A DNA stretch of 64,000 nt from JBCBSZ01 sp039818945 (GTDB lineage: Bacteria > Actinomycetota > Acidimicrobiia > Acidimicrobiales > Poriferisodalaceae). Numbering within the stretch: position 1 is the first letter of the stretch; the number at the start of each line of letters is the position of its first letter. Below are positions 42,893-51,196 of the stretch, piece after piece. The stretch spans positions 1 through 64,000 of the forward strand of contig JBCBSZ010000017.1 in the NCBI GenBank assembly GCA_039818945.1, in the 5' to 3' direction. The position numbers were made by a program, and so were the translations under genes. The notes beneath the pieces were generated by a model that searched no databases, had not been told where the DNA came from, and saw nothing but the letters and a program-made list of their open reading frames with translations.

Positions 42893-43756
42893 GTGGCACT
42901 CCATCTCGCGCAGCTGACCGACCTCCACGTCCAGGCGCCGGGCAGCGTGAGCGATCTCGGCTACGACTCCAACGCCGCGCTCGAGGTCGCGGTCGAGCGC
43001 GTGACCGGACTCTCGCCCCGTCCCGACGCGATCGTGCTGACCGGCGACCTGACCGACCACGGGACGGCCGACGAGTTCGCGCACCTGGTGGAGCTGCTGC
43101 GGCCGCTCGACGCGCCGTTGCTGCCCGTCGCCGGCAACCACGACGAGCGGCTCGGGATGGCCGACGCGTTCCCGGAGATCGACCGTGCCGGACCGCAGCC
43201 GTTCTGGCAGTGGAGCACCGAGCTCGACGGCGTCCGCCTCGTCGGCATCGACACCACGATCGAGGGACGCCACGACGGCGAGCTCTGCGACACCCGACTC
43301 GGCTGGCTCGACGACGAGCTCGCCGCGACCGCCGACCAGCCGACCTTCGTCTGCATGCACCATCCACCGTTCCGGACCGGCATCTGGTGGATGGACGCCG
43401 GCGGGCTCCGCCGCGGCGGCGAGGAGCTGCGGGCCGTCATCGCCCGGCACCCCCAGGTGCGCCGGGTCATCTGCGGCCACCACCACCGCTCGATCATCAC
43501 CACGTGGGGCACGACGGTCGTCAGCGTCGCTCCGAGCACCTCGCACCAGATCCACCTCGACCTCGTCGAGGAGACGCCGGCTCGGTTCACCGACGAGTCG
43601 GCGGGCTTCCACCTCCACGTGTGCGACGACCGCGGCGACGTCGTCACCCACGTCGTGGACTGCCGGACGCCGGAGGTGCTCGATCTGGCGCAGCTCTTCG
43701 GTGGGTGGGAGGGCTTCCGGCAGGGCCTCCGCGAGGGCCGACCGATGCACAAGTGA
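42893..43756 (+). CDS. Calcineurin-like metallophosphoesterase (CpdA/3',5'-cAMP phosphodiesterase type)
   Basis: A 287-residue two-metal phosphoesterase. Motifs are complete: Asp10 and His12 in TDLHV, GDLTDHG, GNHDE, HHPPF and GHHHRS. The order and size resemble class III cyclic nucleotide phosphodiesterases; the true substrate is not decided by sequence. GTG 42893 has CACACT seven bases upstream, close to the leaderless hexamer. It is divergent from the ATP-grasp operon. Confidence 0.9.
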   Translation: MALHLAQLTDLHVQAPGSVSDLGYDSNAALEVAVERVTGLSPRPDAIVLTGDLTDHGTADEFAHLVELLRPLDAPLLPVAGNHDERLGMADAFPEIDRAGPQPFWQWSTELDGVRLVGIDTTIEGRHDGELCDTRLGWLDDELAATADQPTFVCMHHPPFRTGIWWMDAGGLRRGGEELRAVIARHPQVRRVICGHHHRSIITTWGTTVVSVAPSTSHQIHLDLVEETPARFTDESAGFHLHVCDDRGDVVTHVVDCRTPEVLDLAQLFGGWEGFRQGLREGRPMHK

Positions 43757-43825
43757 CCTCACCGGCGCCGTGAGTGCCCTTCCGCCGAGCACCGTGGGAG
43801 GATCTGGCGGGGAGGGTTGAGACAC

Positions 43826-45004
43826 ATGCGACCGTTGGAAGGGCTGCGCGTCCTCGATCTGTCACGGGTGCTGTCGGGGCCCTACGTCGGCCGGATGCTC
43901 AGCGACCTGGGCGCCGACGTGGTGAAGGTGGAGCCTCCCGAGGGCGACGTCACCAGGAACTGGGGTGAGGAGCGCGCCGGCCTGTCGGGCTTCTACACCC
44001 AGCAGAACGCCGGCAAGCGGAACATCTCCGTCGATCTCAAGCGTGACGGTGGCCCCGAGCTGGTGGCCGAGCTCGCCGAGCGGGCCGACGTCCTCATCGA
44101 GAACTTCCGCCCCGGCGTGCTCGCTCGCTTCGGTCTCTCCTGGGCCGATCTGTCGCCACGGAACCCGCGGCTCGTCATGCTGTCGATCACCGGGTTCGGC
44201 CAGGACGGTCCGGAGGCCGGTCGCCAGGCGTACGCCCCGGTGCTCCACGCCGAGTCCGGCGTCCTCGCTCGCCAGGCGAGGTTCAACGAGCTGAGCACGA
44301 CCGATGTCGTGCTGTCGGTCGCCGACACCAACGCCGCGCTCCACGGCCTCGTCGGCGTCCTCGCCGCGCTGCAGCTCCGGGAGCGGACCGGTGTCGGGCA
44401 ACACGTCGACCTCGCGATGCTCGACGCCATGCTCGCGACCGACGACTACGTCCACCACGCCATGGACGACTCGCCGATCGAGAAGCTGGGCGGCCAGGTC
44501 TTCGACACGGCGTCGGGCGCCGTGCTGATCAGCTCCGAACCGAAGTACCTCTGGGCCCAGCTGCGCTCGGTGCACGGCCTCGTCGACCCGACACCGGACG
44601 GCGCCGACCTGGCCACGAAGATCGCCTGCCGGCGGACGGCGATCGCCGAGTGGGTGTCCGGCTTCGCCGACGTCACCTCGCTCGGCCCCGCCCTCGAGGC
44701 GGCGAACCTCGCCTTCGCCCCGGTGCGCGAGCCCGAGCGCGTCCTCGACTCCCCGACCGTTCGGCACCGCGGCATCGCCGCGACGGTCGACGACCGTCAG
44801 GGCGGGACGAGGCAGGTCGTGCAGTCCCCGTACCGATTCAGCGATGCCGCCAGCGGGGTGCGCGGCGGCGCTCCTCATCGTGGCGAGCACAACGCCGAGG
44901 TCCTCGAGGACTGGCTCGACCTCGACGGTGCCGCCGTCGACGATCTCTCCGGGCGCGGCGTGCTCGGCGCCGACGACCGAGCCGGCGGGCCATGGCCGCG
45001 GTGA
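43826..45004 (+). CDS. Family III CoA-transferase (CaiB/BaiF)
   Basis: A 392-residue enzyme that moves CoA between acyl-CoA and a free acid through a covalent aspartyl intermediate. The start is LEGLRVLDLSRVLSGPYVGRMLSDLGADVVKVEPPEGD; then NKRN-like AGKRNISVDLKR and ENFRPGVLARFGL; the catalytic Asp is probably in LAMLDAMLA. ATG 43826 follows GGGGAGG about ten bases upstream; the TTG at 43817 is too close to that site. It is overlapped by the ABC ATPase start by 13 bases. Confidence 0.92.
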   Translation: MRPLEGLRVLDLSRVLSGPYVGRMLSDLGADVVKVEPPEGDVTRNWGEERAGLSGFYTQQNAGKRNISVDLKRDGGPELVAELAERADVLIENFRPGVLARFGLSWADLSPRNPRLVMLSITGFGQDGPEAGRQAYAPVLHAESGVLARQARFNELSTTDVVLSVADTNAALHGLVGVLAALQLRERTGVGQHVDLAMLDAMLATDDYVHHAMDDSPIEKLGGQVFDTASGAVLISSEPKYLWAQLRSVHGLVDPTPDGADLATKIACRRTAIAEWVSGFADVTSLGPALEAANLAFAPVREPERVLDSPTVRHRGIAATVDDRQGGTRQVVQSPYRFSDAASGVRGGAPHRGEHNAEVLEDWLDLDGAAVDDLSGRGVLGADDRAGGPWPR

Positions 45005-46092
45005 CGCTGGTCAGGGTGACGGCCGGGCGCGATGGCGCCGAGCCGCACCTCGTGGACTTCGACCTCCACATCGACGACGGCCTCACCGTCTGCGTCCTCG
45101 GCCGCTCGGGATCGGGCAAGAGCACCCTGTTGCGGGTCGTGGCCGGCCTCACGACGCCGACGGCGGGCCGGGTCCTCCTCGACGGCGTCGACGTGACCAG
45201 GCGGCCGCCGCGCGAGCGCCGCATGGGCATGGTCATGCGGCGCAACACGCTGCCGGCCGGCCACAGCGTCCGCCGCTCGATCCGCCTCCCGCTCGTCATG
45301 CGCAACCGGAAGATCGATCAGGAGCAGGCGGTGGATGATGAGGCGCATCGCCTCGGGATCGAACGTCTCCTCGACCGATCGAACCGGTCGCTGTCGGGTG
45401 GGCAGCGCATGCTGGTCCAGAGCGCCCGAGCGCTGGTCGACACCCCCACCGCGCTGCTCCTCGACGAACCGTTCGCCGATCTCGACCCCCATCGGCGTGT
45501 CCTGCTGCGCCAGCGCCTCGCGTCGCGGTGGTCGACGGTCACGGTGATCCTGGCGACGAGCGACCCGATCGAGGCGATGGCCGTCTCGGACCGGGTGGTC
45601 GTGCTGGGCGACGACGGGACCCGCCAGGTCGGCAGCGGGGAGGAGCTCCGGGACGCACCCGAGACCGTCGTGGTGGCGGAGCTGCTCGGCGAGCCCCCGA
45701 TGCTCCTGGTGCCGGCACAGGTGCGCCACCGCGCCGGCGAGACGTCGTTCTCGGTCGGCGAGGCATCGATCCCCACGTGGAACCCGGAGCTGCGGTCGCT
45801 CGACGGACTGCGGCTCACGGTCGGTGTCTGGCCGGAGGACGCCTCGTCCCCGGCGCGACCGGGGCACACGGCGCTGCGCGGCTACGTCACCAACGTCGAG
45901 CCGCTCGGGCATGCCACGCTGACCCACGTCCGACTCGAGGCGGGCTGCGAGGTCCGCCTGCCCGTCAGCGGCCCCACCCACCGCATCGGCGACCCGATCG
46001 AGATCGGCATCGACGGCGCTCGGCTCCACGTGTTCGAGCCCATCGAGGGTCGGGCCATCTCTCATCCGCCGTCTCGGCGACGGTCGGTCTGA
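44992..46092 (+). CDS. ABC ATPase (CUT1/MalK-like) with altered Q- and H-loops
   Basis: A 366-residue protein with an ABC domain and a C-terminal OB-like regulatory domain as in sugar importers. Walker A GRSGSGKS (37-44), LSGGQ (134-138) and Walker B ALLLDEP are normal. The Q-loop Gln is replaced (GMVMRRNTL, Arg83) and the switch His is absent (LATSDPIEAM, Ser190). No permease or binding protein is adjacent. The protein may be inactive or regulatory. ATG 44992 overlaps the CoA-transferase end by 13 bases. Confidence 0.85.
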   Translation: MAAVTLVRVTAGRDGAEPHLVDFDLHIDDGLTVCVLGRSGSGKSTLLRVVAGLTTPTAGRVLLDGVDVTRRPPRERRMGMVMRRNTLPAGHSVRRSIRLPLVMRNRKIDQEQAVDDEAHRLGIERLLDRSNRSLSGGQRMLVQSARALVDTPTALLLDEPFADLDPHRRVLLRQRLASRWSTVTVILATSDPIEAMAVSDRVVVLGDDGTRQVGSGEELRDAPETVVVAELLGEPPMLLVPAQVRHRAGETSFSVGEASIPTWNPELRSLDGLRLTVGVWPEDASSPARPGHTALRGYVTNVEPLGHATLTHVRLEAGCEVRLPVSGPTHRIGDPIEIGIDGARLHVFEPIEGRAISHPPSRRRSV

Positions 46093-46138
46093 GGCCGTGC
46101 GGCGTCGGCGGCACCACGGGGCCGGCCGAGCCCACGGG

Positions 46139-46144
46139 TAGCGT
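46139..46144 (+). promoter_or_regulatory. -10 element TAGCGT, leaderless spacing
   Basis: TAGCGT ends seven bases before GTG 46152, with no Shine-Dalgarno. Confidence 0.5.
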
Positions 46145-46151
46145 CACGGCG

Positions 46152-46766
46152 GTGCGCACCCTCCTGATCGCAGCCACCGAGCCCGACCCCACCCGACCGG
46201 GCGCCGGGTTCTCCCCACCGTGCCCGCCCGTCGAGGCCTCGGAGCTCGCGCAGGCCGCGCTCGACCAGACGGCCGCGACCGCCCGGTCGGTCGGTGCCGA
46301 CCGGCTGGCCGTCGTCCTCGACCCGGGCTCGCCGCTGACCGTCGACGGCCTCGAGACGCTGCGACCCGAGGCCGACGAGGAAGACGAGCGCGTCGCAGCG
46401 TCCCTGGCCACCTGCGACGGCCCGACGCTCGTGGTGCGGTCGAGGACGCCGCAGGTCACCGCAGCCCAGCTCCACGACGCGTTCGAGGCGCTCGACGGGC
46501 CCTACGGCGATGCGCTGGTCGGCCTGACGGTCGACGAGTCGTGGTGGGCGCTCGGGCTGGCCACGCCCGACCCCATGGCGCTCCTCGGGCTGCCCCTGCG
46601 GGGAGCCGGCTCCGGGACCCACCTCCTCGACCGGGTGCACGGACTCGGCCTCGCGCTGGGCCTGGCCGACCGGCTCTTGGCTGCGGAGCGCTTCGACGAT
46701 GCCGTCGCCATCGCCCAGCAGATCCCCGACACCGACTTCGCCGCGCGGGTCGAAGGGCTGCGCTGA
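46152..46766 (+). CDS. DUF2064-like nucleotide-sugar-transferase-fold protein
   Basis: A 204-residue protein with a Rossmann-like core: ALDQTAATARSVGADRLAVVLD, GPTLVVRSRTPQVTAAQLHDAFEAL and DALVGLTVDESWWALGL, where DUF2064/TIGR04282 relatives have a DGGYxxLGL motif. Function of the family is unproven; it resembles a glycosyl-nucleotidyltransferase. The GTG start is supported by TAGCGT seven bases upstream. Followed tail-to-tail by a membrane protein gene. Confidence 0.75.
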   Translation: MRTLLIAATEPDPTRPGAGFSPPCPPVEASELAQAALDQTAATARSVGADRLAVVLDPGSPLTVDGLETLRPEADEEDERVAASLATCDGPTLVVRSRTPQVTAAQLHDAFEALDGPYGDALVGLTVDESWWALGLATPDPMALLGLPLRGAGSGTHLLDRVHGLGLALGLADRLLAAERFDDAVAIAQQIPDTDFAARVEGLR

Positions 46767-46788
46767 CCGCCCGGATACGCCGGGATGC

Positions 46789-47280
46789 TCAGCGCAGGAA
46801 GGGCTGGAGCTGCTCGACCGCGTCGGCGAAGGTCGGGGCGACGCCCTCGAGGGTCACGCTGCCGCCCCCGGGATCGATGCGACTGCGGATGGCGTACCGG
46901 GCCCGCTGACCGCCGATGGCGACCCAGAGGACCATCAGGCCGATCGACACGAGGAAGCCCGGCCCGGGGAACAGGCCGATCAGGTCCGCGACCCCGATGA
47001 CCGCCGCAGCGGCGAGGAGGGCCATGCGCAACCAGGTGAACGCGGTCTGGCGGCGATAGACGCTGTTGACCACGGGGATCCGCCCGACGACACGCTCGGT
47101 GGCGAAGACGTAGGCCGGGATGAACAGGATCGGCAGGAAGATGAGGAACCACACCCAGAAGGGGGTGCGGGTCACGCTGATCCTCAGCTGCCGCTCGGCG
47201 CGCTGGCCCGTGACGGCACACACCTTGGGGATCAGGTCCCCCTCTTCGAGCGTCCGGATCGGAACGCTGACCGTCGCCAC
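46789..47280 (-). CDS. Small membrane protein, unknown function
   Basis: A 163-residue protein: about 40 soluble residues with one Cys (IPKVCAVTGQRAERQLRIS), then a membrane segment (VWFLIFLPILFIPAYVFA), a loop, two more segments (LRMALLAAAAVIGVADLIGLF and GFLVSIGLMVLWVAIGG) and a cytosolic tail. No family recognised. Start GTG 47280 is set by TAGATT (47288-47293, minus strand) seven bases upstream, not by the longer open frame. Confidence 0.72.
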   Translation of the reverse strand: MATVSVPIRTLEEGDLIPKVCAVTGQRAERQLRISVTRTPFWVWFLIFLPILFIPAYVFATERVVGRIPVVNSVYRRQTAFTWLRMALLAAAAVIGVADLIGLFPGPGFLVSIGLMVLWVAIGGQRARYAIRSRIDPGGGSVTLEGVAPTFADAVEQLQPFLR

Positions 47281-47287
47281 GACCTCG

Positions 47288-47293
47288 AATCTA
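47288..47293 (-). promoter_or_regulatory. -10 element TAGATT, leaderless spacing
   Basis: On the minus strand TAGATT ends seven bases before GTG 47280. Confidence 0.5.
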
Positions 47294-47363
47294 CCGAACC
47301 GGGAGCCGCTCGGCGCGTCGATCCGCGACACGGTCCGTCGTCGGTGCCCGGCGCGGCCGGTGA

Positions 47364-47999
47364 TCAGCGCGAACGGCTGGCCAGCCGGCCGATGATGCGC
47401 TCGAAGAACGCCTGATCCTGGAGGCCGGGAACGACCAGCTGACCGAACACGAACGCCGGCGTCCCGGTCACCCCACGGTCCATCGCGGCGGCGTGCGCGG
47501 CGTCGAGCCACCCGTCGGCGACGGCCGCCTCGGCCCCGGCGAGCGCGGCGTCGGGGTCACCGCCGCTGCGCTCGACGATCGCGCCGAGCGCCTCGGCGGT
47601 GCGGATGTCGCCGCCCGCCGCCCAGAGCTGGTCGAAGACGCCGGTGTGGAACCTCGGGTGCACGTCCGGGTCGTTGCGTCGCAGCCACTCGTCGGTCGCG
47701 AGGGCGAGCCGGGTGTTGGGCACGATCTCCGGGACCCGCCAGCCGAGGCCCTCGGCGGCCGAGAGCGTGGCGAACCCGGCCAGGGCTCGGGCTGCTCGCT
47801 CCGGATCGCCATGGCCGTAGACGCGGGCGGTCGCCCGTCCCTCGAGAGGCACGTTCGGATGCAGTTCGTAGGGCAGCCGTCGGAGCGTGATCCGCTCGTC
47901 CGCGGCCAGCCACTCGACCCGAGCGGACGCGACGTAGCACCACGGGCACAGGAAGTCGGACCAGACGTCGACCTCGAGCGTGCCTGCGGGCTCGCCCAT
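47364..47999 (-). CDS. DsbA-family thioredoxin-fold oxidoreductase (FrnE-like)
   Basis: A 211-residue protein with Cys18-Pro-Trp-Cys21 in SDFLCPWCYVAS, the cis-proline loop GVTGTPAFVFG, and the inserted helical domain of the DsbA/FrnE group. No signal peptide is seen, so it works in the cytosol. ATG 47999 overlaps the nicotinamidase stop (TGATG), forming a two-gene operon. Confidence 0.93.
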   Translation of the reverse strand: MGEPAGTLEVDVWSDFLCPWCYVASARVEWLAADERITLRRLPYELHPNVPLEGRATARVYGHGDPERAARALAGFATLSAAEGLGWRVPEIVPNTRLALATDEWLRRNDPDVHPRFHTGVFDQLWAAGGDIRTAEALGAIVERSGGDPDAALAGAEAAVADGWLDAAHAAAMDRGVTGTPAFVFGQLVVPGLQDQAFFERIIGRLASRSR

Positions 48000-48586
48000 C
48001 AGCGCTCGGTCAACTCACCGACGAGCTCGACCCCGGCCGCGGCGAGCTCGTCGATCGCCGCGTCGGTCGTCTCGGCGGCGACGCCGGCGGTGAGCGGCAG
48101 GAGGACCCGAGTCCGGAACCCCGCCTTGGCGGCGTCGAGCGCCGTGGCGCGCACGCAGTGGTCGGTCGCCAGTCCGACGACGTCGACGCGGACGATGCCG
48201 GCGCCGCTCAACCAGTCGCCCAGCCGGGCGCCGTCGTCGGTCGCCCCGTCGAAGCCGGTGTAGCTCGCCGAGAAGCGCCCCTTGGAGAACACGGCGTCGA
48301 CGGCGTCGAGGGAGAGGTCGGGGTGGAAGGCCGCGCCGTCGGTCCCGGCCACGCAGTGGTGGGGCCAGGTGTCGACGAAGTCCGGGTCGTCGGAGAAGTG
48401 GTCGCCCGGATCCTCGTGCCAGTCCCGGGTGGCGGCGATGCGGTCGTAGCCGGCTCCGGCGAGGGCGACGAACTCGTCGACGTCCCGGGCGACCTGGCTC
48501 CCGCCGGTGACGGGAAGCGAGGCCGACGGCACATCGCAGAAGTCGTTCTGCACGTCGACGATCACGAGGGCTGCGGACTCGGCCAT
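47999..48586 (-). CDS. pncA: Nicotinamidase (isochorismatase-like hydrolase)
   Basis: A 195-residue enzyme hydrolysing nicotinamide to nicotinate for NAD salvage. Catalytic triad: Asp11 (VDVQNDF), Lys102 (FSKGRFSAS) and Cys144 (ATDHCVRAT). Metal ligands are Asp55, His57 and His63 (DWHEDPGDHF). All match PncA rather than other isochorismatase-like hydrolases. ATG 48586 has AGGAG eight bases upstream. Confidence 0.94.
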   Translation of the reverse strand: MAESAALVIVDVQNDFCDVPSASLPVTGGSQVARDVDEFVALAGAGYDRIAATRDWHEDPGDHFSDDPDFVDTWPHHCVAGTDGAAFHPDLSLDAVDAVFSKGRFSASYTGFDGATDDGARLGDWLSGAGIVRVDVVGLATDHCVRATALDAAKAGFRTRVLLPLTAGVAAETTDAAIDELAAAGVELVGELTER

Positions 48587-48634
48587 GTGCGCTCCTGATC
48601 TGGGGGCTCTGCCCTCACGCTACCGGCGCGCCGG

Positions 48635-49969
48635 TCAGCCCAGCAGATCGACCACGACGTCGCGCCAGAGGTCGGTGGTCAGCCGGAGCGACTCGACATC
48701 GATGCGCTCGTCGTTGCCGTGGAAGCGTGAGCCGAAGTCCGACGCGGCGAGCGACGGCGACATCAGCGCGGCGCCGTAGGCCACCGCTCCGAGCTCGCGG
48801 TGGACGCGAGCGTCGGTGAAGCCGACCGACATCGCCGGCTCGAGCCTCGACGACGGGAACGGCCGGTTGACCGCACGCTGCAACGAGTCCCACAGCGGGG
48901 TGTCCACCGGGCTGATGCTGGCCCGGTCGTTGATGAGGTCGTCGACCTCGACGTGGGCGGCGAGGTCGCCGAGCGCCTCGTCGAGGTGGGCGCGGACCTC
49001 CTCGGGGCCCTCGCCGGGCATCGTCCGGACGTCGACGTCGAGGAGCACGGTGTCGGGGATCACGTTGGTCTTGGTCTGCGTCGCCGACACGTTCGTCGAG
49101 AACGTGGTGTGGCAGCAGGAGTAGAGGTACCTCGCCACACCCGCCGGCAGCTCGTCGAGGCAGTCCTCGATCAGCCGCTCGTCGAGGAGCTGGCGCCGGA
49201 CGTCATCGCGGACCGGCAACGACTCGACCTCGGCCCGCCAGAGCTCGTGGAACCGGGGCGGTGGTCGGTAGTCGGCGAGGCGCTGCACCACGCCCGCCGC
49301 CTTGACCAGCGCGTTGTCGGCCCGGAAGGGCATCGAACCGTGTCCGGGCGTCCCGGAGATGCGCAGCCGTCGCCACGCGACACCCTTCTCGGCCACCCGG
49401 ATGCCGACCGTCGGGTTCGCCTCCCCGCCCCCGTGGAGGCCACCGCTCTCGGTCAGGACGTAGTCGGTGGTGATCGCCTCGGGGTGGTGCTCGGCCATCC
49501 AGCGCGCGCCGTACGAGCTGCCGGCCTCCTCGTCCGCCACGGCGAAGAACACGAGGTCGCCGCGGGGGCGGAAGCCGGACACCTTGAGGTGACGGAACGC
49601 GACCGCCATCGAGGCCGTCAGGTTCAACATGTCGACGGCGCCTCGCCCCCAGACCTCGCCGTCCACGAGCTCGCCCCCGAAGGGGTCGCGGCTCCACCCC
49701 GCTGGCGTCACGGGCACCACATCGGTGTGGCCGTTGAGGCACAGACTCGGAGCGTTCGGGTCGCTCCCGTCGATCCGGGCGACGAGCGAGGTCCGGCCGG
49801 GGGCCGCCTCGTAGGTCTCGACGTCGATCCCCACGCCACCGAGGAACTGCTCGATGAGATCCGCGTTGCGGACCTCCCCGCCCGACTCCTCGGTCCCCTC
49901 GTTCACGCACGCGTTGCGGATCAGGTGCTGGAGGAGATCGACGGTCTGGTCGGTCAGATCGGTGGCCAC
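48635..49969 (-). CDS. M20 family metallopeptidase, second copy
   Basis: A 444-residue paralogue of the peptidase at 4867-6207. Both share the start (LLQ.LIRNACVN.GT..SGGE), SLCL.GHTDVVP and the stretch GWSRDPFGGELVDGEVWGRG. His81, Asp83, Asp113 and Glu147/148 fit the di-zinc centre. GTG 49969 has CAGACT six bases before it, a near match to the leaderless hexamer. The divergent gene is a glycosyltransferase. Confidence 0.92.
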   Translation of the reverse strand: MATDLTDQTVDLLQHLIRNACVNEGTEESGGEVRNADLIEQFLGGVGIDVETYEAAPGRTSLVARIDGSDPNAPSLCLNGHTDVVPVTPAGWSRDPFGGELVDGEVWGRGAVDMLNLTASMAVAFRHLKVSGFRPRGDLVFFAVADEEAGSSYGARWMAEHHPEAITTDYVLTESGGLHGGGEANPTVGIRVAEKGVAWRRLRISGTPGHGSMPFRADNALVKAAGVVQRLADYRPPPRFHELWRAEVESLPVRDDVRRQLLDERLIEDCLDELPAGVARYLYSCCHTTFSTNVSATQTKTNVIPDTVLLDVDVRTMPGEGPEEVRAHLDEALGDLAAHVEVDDLINDRASISPVDTPLWDSLQRAVNRPFPSSRLEPAMSVGFTDARVHRELGAVAYGAALMSPSLAASDFGSRFHGNDERIDVESLRLTTDLWRDVVVDLLG

Positions 49970-50061
49970 CGCGCCAGTCTGGCCGATCGACGTCACCGGC
50001 CCGTCGCCGAGGCTTCGTCTCGACGACGTCTGAGGGACCCCGTCTCGTCGATGTCGATTCC

Positions 50062-50067
50062 TACCGT
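50062..50067 (+). promoter_or_regulatory. -10 element TACCGT, leaderless spacing
   Basis: TACCGT ends seven bases before GTG 50075, first codon of the glycosyltransferase operon. Confidence 0.5.
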
Positions 50068-50074
50068 CCGGCTC

Positions 50075-51196
50075 GTGAGGATCGTGGTGGTGGCCGAGAC
50101 GTTCCTGCCGGAGATGAACGGCGTGACGAACTCGGTCCTTCGTGTGGTCGAGCACCTCGACCGCCGTGGCCACGACGTCATGGTCATCGCTCCGGGCAGT
50201 GGGCCCGGTCGCGTCGGCCGCGTGCCCGTCGAGCGGGTGCCCGGCGTCGCCCTCCCGCGCTACTCCTCGATCTCGGTCGGTGTGCCGGGGCGGCGCCTCC
50301 GCCAGCTCATCAAGGGCTTCGCCCCCGACGTCGTACACGTCGCGGCCCCGGCGGTCCTCGGCGCGGCGGCGGTGTTCATCGCCCGAGACGCCGGGATCCC
50401 GGCGGTGACGATCTACCAGACCGATCTCGCCGGCTTCGCTCGGCGCTACCACCTGCCCATCGCCTCGGCACCCCTGTGGCGCTGGCTCCGACACGTGCAC
50501 AACGCCGCGGCGGTGACGCTCGTGCCGTCGTCGACCTGCGCCTGGGACCTCCGCCGCAACGGCATCGAACGGGTCCACCTGTGGGCTCGCGGCGTCGACA
50601 CCGAGCGCTTCTCGCCGGAGCGACGTTGCGAGGCGTGGCGCCGGCAGGTCTCGCCGCGGGGTCGCCCGATCGTCGGCTACAGCGGACGGCTCGCCGTCGA
50701 GAAGGGCCTGCACCGACTCGCTCCGCTCGCCGCTCGGCGCGACCTGCAGCTCGTGCTGGTCGGCGACGGCCCCACCCGTCGCCGCCTGACCCGCACGCTC
50801 CGCGGGGCGCGCTTCGTCGGCTTCCTCGACGGCACCGACCTCGCCCGCGCCGTCGCCTCCTTCGACGTCTTCGTCCATCCCGGCATCGACGAGACCTTCT
50901 GCCAGGCCATCCAGGAGGCGCTCGCCTCCGGTGTCCCGGTCGTCGGCCCGGCCGCCGGCGGACCGCTCGATCTCATCCGTCACGGCGAGAACGGCTTCTT
51001 CTGGCTGCCGGAGGAGGACGACACGATCGTCACCGCCGTCGACAGCGTCCTCGGCGACGATGACCTCCGTCACCGACTCGGCCGGGCGGCACAGGAGTCC
51101 GTCCGACACCGGACCTGGGAGCGCATCGGCGACGATCTGCTCGGCCACTACGTCCGGAGCCTGCCGGTACCGACGCGGCGTCTGGCGACCGCATGA
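50075..51196 (+). CDS. GT4-family glycosyltransferase (MgtA/PimB-like)
   Basis: A 373-residue GT-B transferase. The N-terminal nucleotide fold begins VRIVVVAETFLPEMNGVTNSVLRVVEHL, as in actinobacterial mannosyltransferases of glycolipids; the C-terminal donor site includes GYSGRLAVEKGLHRL, and the EX7E-like ETFCQAIQEALASGVPVV binds the nucleotide-sugar. It probably uses GDP-mannose or UDP-glucose. The frame is open upstream, but TACCGT seven bases before GTG 50075 fixes this start. First gene of a coupled cluster. Confidence 0.93.
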   Translation: MRIVVVAETFLPEMNGVTNSVLRVVEHLDRRGHDVMVIAPGSGPGRVGRVPVERVPGVALPRYSSISVGVPGRRLRQLIKGFAPDVVHVAAPAVLGAAAVFIARDAGIPAVTIYQTDLAGFARRYHLPIASAPLWRWLRHVHNAAAVTLVPSSTCAWDLRRNGIERVHLWARGVDTERFSPERRCEAWRRQVSPRGRPIVGYSGRLAVEKGLHRLAPLAARRDLQLVLVGDGPTRRRLTRTLRGARFVGFLDGTDLARAVASFDVFVHPGIDETFCQAIQEALASGVPVVGPAAGGPLDLIRHGENGFFWLPEEDDTIVTAVDSVLGDDDLRHRLGRAAQESVRHRTWERIGDDLLGHYVRSLPVPTRRLATA

